The position numbers and the translations under genes were made by a program. A stretch of DNA of 64,000 nt from Carnobacterium inhibens subsp. inhibens DSM 13024 (GTDB lineage Bacteria > Bacillota > Bacilli > Lactobacillales > Carnobacteriaceae): NCBI RefSeq assembly GCF_000746825.1, contig NZ_JQIV01000006.1, positions 930,001 to 994,000 on the forward strand. The letters are read 5' to 3'. The notes beneath the pieces are model-generated. The model saw only the letters and a list, made by a program, of their open reading frames with translations, ran no database searches and had not been told where the DNA came from. Shown here piece by piece: positions 62,847 to 64,000 of the stretch. Each line of letters opens with the position of its first letter. Position 1 is the first letter of the stretch.

Positions 62847-62893
62847 TAAAAAAAGACGTACACTAAAGGATTCCTTTAATGTACGTCTTTTTT
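62847..62893. terminator. terminator after groEL, bidirectional
   Basis: AAAAAGACGTACACTAAAGG and its complement pair over 20 bases with one G-U and a three-base loop; T-runs on both sides. Confidence 0.92.
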
Positions 62894-62912
62894 ACTTGTC
62901 AGGTTTAATGAT

Positions 62913-64000
62913 TTACATCATGCCGCCCATGCCTGGATCCATTCCCATTCCGCCCATTGGAGCATCTGGTTTTGGTTGATCTGCAACAACAGCTTCAGTT
63001 GTTAACAATAGAGCTGCAACACTTGCTGCATTTTGTAAAGCAGAACGTGTTACTTTAGTTGGGTCAATGATTCCAGCTTCGATCATATTTACCCATTCAT
63101 CAGTAGCCGCGTTATATCCTACGCCTAAATCAACGCTTTTTAATTTTTCAACAATAACAGAACCTTCAAGTCCAGCATTTGTTACGATTTGACGAACAGG
63201 TTCTTCAAGAGCACGGATCACGATTTTCACACCTGTTGCTTCATCGCCAGTTGCTTCGATTTCAGAAACTTTACGTTGAACATTGATCAACGCTGTTCCA
63301 CCACCGGAAACGATTCCTTCTTCAACAGCTGCACGAGCTGCATTTAGAGCATCTTCAATACGTAATTTTCGTTCTTTTAATTCTGTTTCAGTAGCAGCTC
63401 CAACTTTGATAACGGCAACTCCGCCAGAAAGTTTAGCTAAACGTTCTTGTAATTTTTCTTTATCAAATTCAGAAGTTGTTTCAGCTGCTTGAGCTTTCAA
63501 TAAAGATACACGGTGTGAAATAGATTCAGCAGAACCGGCACCTTCAACAATTGTTGTTGCATCTTTTGTTACAACAACTTTGCTTGCATGCCCTAATTGG
63601 TCAATAGCTGTATCTTTCAATTCTAGACCTAAATCTTCAGTAATAACTGTTCCGCCAGTTAAGATAGCAATATCTTCAAGCATAGCTTTACGACGATCTC
63701 CAAATCCTGGAGCTTTAACAGCAACAACATTGAATGTTCCACGTAATTTGTTTAATACTAATGTAGGAAGAGCTTCTCCATCCACATCATCAGCAATAAT
63801 CAACAATGGACGTCCTTGTTGTAAAATTTGTTCTAATAATGGAAGGATTTCTTGAATATTAGAGATTTTTTTATCCGTAATTAAAATGTATGGATTTTCT
63901 AAGTTAGCTTCCATTTTATCGTTGTCTGTTACCATGTATTGAGATAAGTAACCACGATCAAATTGCATACCTTCAACAACGCCTAATTCTGTTTCAATTC
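62913..64000 (-). CDS. groL: chaperonin GroEL, C-terminal part
   Basis: The gene runs off the right edge; about 362 residues of the usual 540 are visible. They begin [21 protein letters not shown] in the apical domain and continue with [27 protein letters not shown] and the typical GGM-rich C-terminus ending [10 protein letters not shown]. GroEL assists protein folding in the cytoplasm with GroES, which should lie further right. The ATG at 63968 is internal, not the start. Confidence 0.98.
   Translation of the reverse strand, partial: IETELGVVEGMQFDRGYLSQYMVTDNDKMEANLENPYILITDKKISNIQEILPLLEQILQQGRPLLIIADDVDGEALPTLVLNKLRGTFNVVAVKAPGFGDRRKAMLEDIAILTGGTVITEDLGLELKDTAIDQLGHASKVVVTKDATTIVEGAGSAESISHRVSLLKAQAAETTSEFDKEKLQERLAKLSGGVAVIKVGAATETELKERKLRIEDALNAARAAVEEGIVSGGGTALINVQRKVSEIEATGDEATGVKIVIRALEEPVRQIVTNAGLEGSVIVEKLKSVDLGVGYNAATDEWVNMIEAGIIDPTKVTRSALQNAASVAALLLTTEAVVADQPKPDAPMGGMGMDPGMGGMM

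Overview
The window is a stretch of low-GC Gram-positive chromosome. AT-rich intergenic spacers, AGGAGG-type ribosome binding sites, frequent TTG/GTG starts, catabolite-responsive (cre-like) boxes, a split glycine decarboxylase (gcvPA/gcvPB), Spx, FloA, DUF4828 and YrhK proteins all point to Lactobacillales. The family Carnobacteriaceae (Carnobacterium-like) is my best guess, but this is inference from gene content and not a database match. No prophage, CRISPR array, rRNA operon or complete insertion sequence is visible. Most of the window is ordinary metabolic chromosome; the unusual material is non-coding.

Layout. 1-1.5 kb: the end of a ring-cleaving dioxygenase gene, a decayed second copy and a flavin reductase. 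1.5-4 kb: an ABC exporter pair. 4.2-7.1 kb: PTS EIIA(Glc) and a GH3 beta-glucosidase. 7.2-9.2 kb: a YeiH-type permease and uppP. 9.4-16.8 kb: aspartate kinase, small membrane proteins, an orphan OppA lipoprotein, a DsbA-like oxidoreductase and an NCS2 purine permease with a candidate structured leader. 17-27.2 kb: a complete glycogen operon glgB-glgC-glgD-glgA-glgP-GH13 read leftward. 27.6-29.8 kb: nfeD-floA and a third membrane gene. 29.9-31.7 kb: an ammonium transporter fused to a PII protein. 31.8-39.4 kb: ROK protein, M23 hydrolase, an ECF S component with a DUF4430 lipoprotein, a CAP protein, HAD phosphatase and an FAD-linked lactate/glycolate oxidase. 39.5-43.9 kb: glycine cleavage operon gcvT-gcvH-gcvPA-gcvPB. 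44.1-46.1 kb: Spx and a flavoprotein disulfide reductase. 47-50 kb: RpiR regulator, nanE and a PTS EIICB for amino sugars. 50.5-57.6 kb: YrhK protein, second orphan OppA, dipeptidase, phosphodiesterase and MFS pair, a candidate structured RNA and an unknown small gene. 57.6-60.4 kb: GNAT, two VOC proteins, an AEC transporter and tRNA-Leu. 60.5-64 kb: NERD protein, a repeat array, a small gene and the 3' part of groEL.

How the genes fit together. The glycogen operon, the EIIA(Glc) gene, the beta-glucosidase and the amino-sugar PTS form a carbohydrate theme. Cre-like boxes upstream of glgB, the beta-glucosidase, the PTS gene, the lactate/glycolate oxidase and spx suggest CcpA control. The amino-sugar EIICB lacks an EIIA domain, so the EIIA gene at 4.2-4.7 kb could serve it.

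Most noteworthy non-coding features: (1) a 674-bp element at 46179-46852 with about 20-bp terminal inverted repeats, flanking TA dinucleotides and six 51-bp tandem repeats, with a truncated relative at 50226-50433; (2) an array of five exact-period 104-bp repeats at 61669-62215, where each unit is itself two diverged 52-bp halves; (3) a promoter-to-terminator structured RNA at 56671-56888 that I cannot assign to a known family; (4) a three-way-junction leader immediately after the promoter of the purine permease (16795-16907). The protein most worth attention is the Amt-PII fusion, which lacks the usual uridylylated tyrosine.
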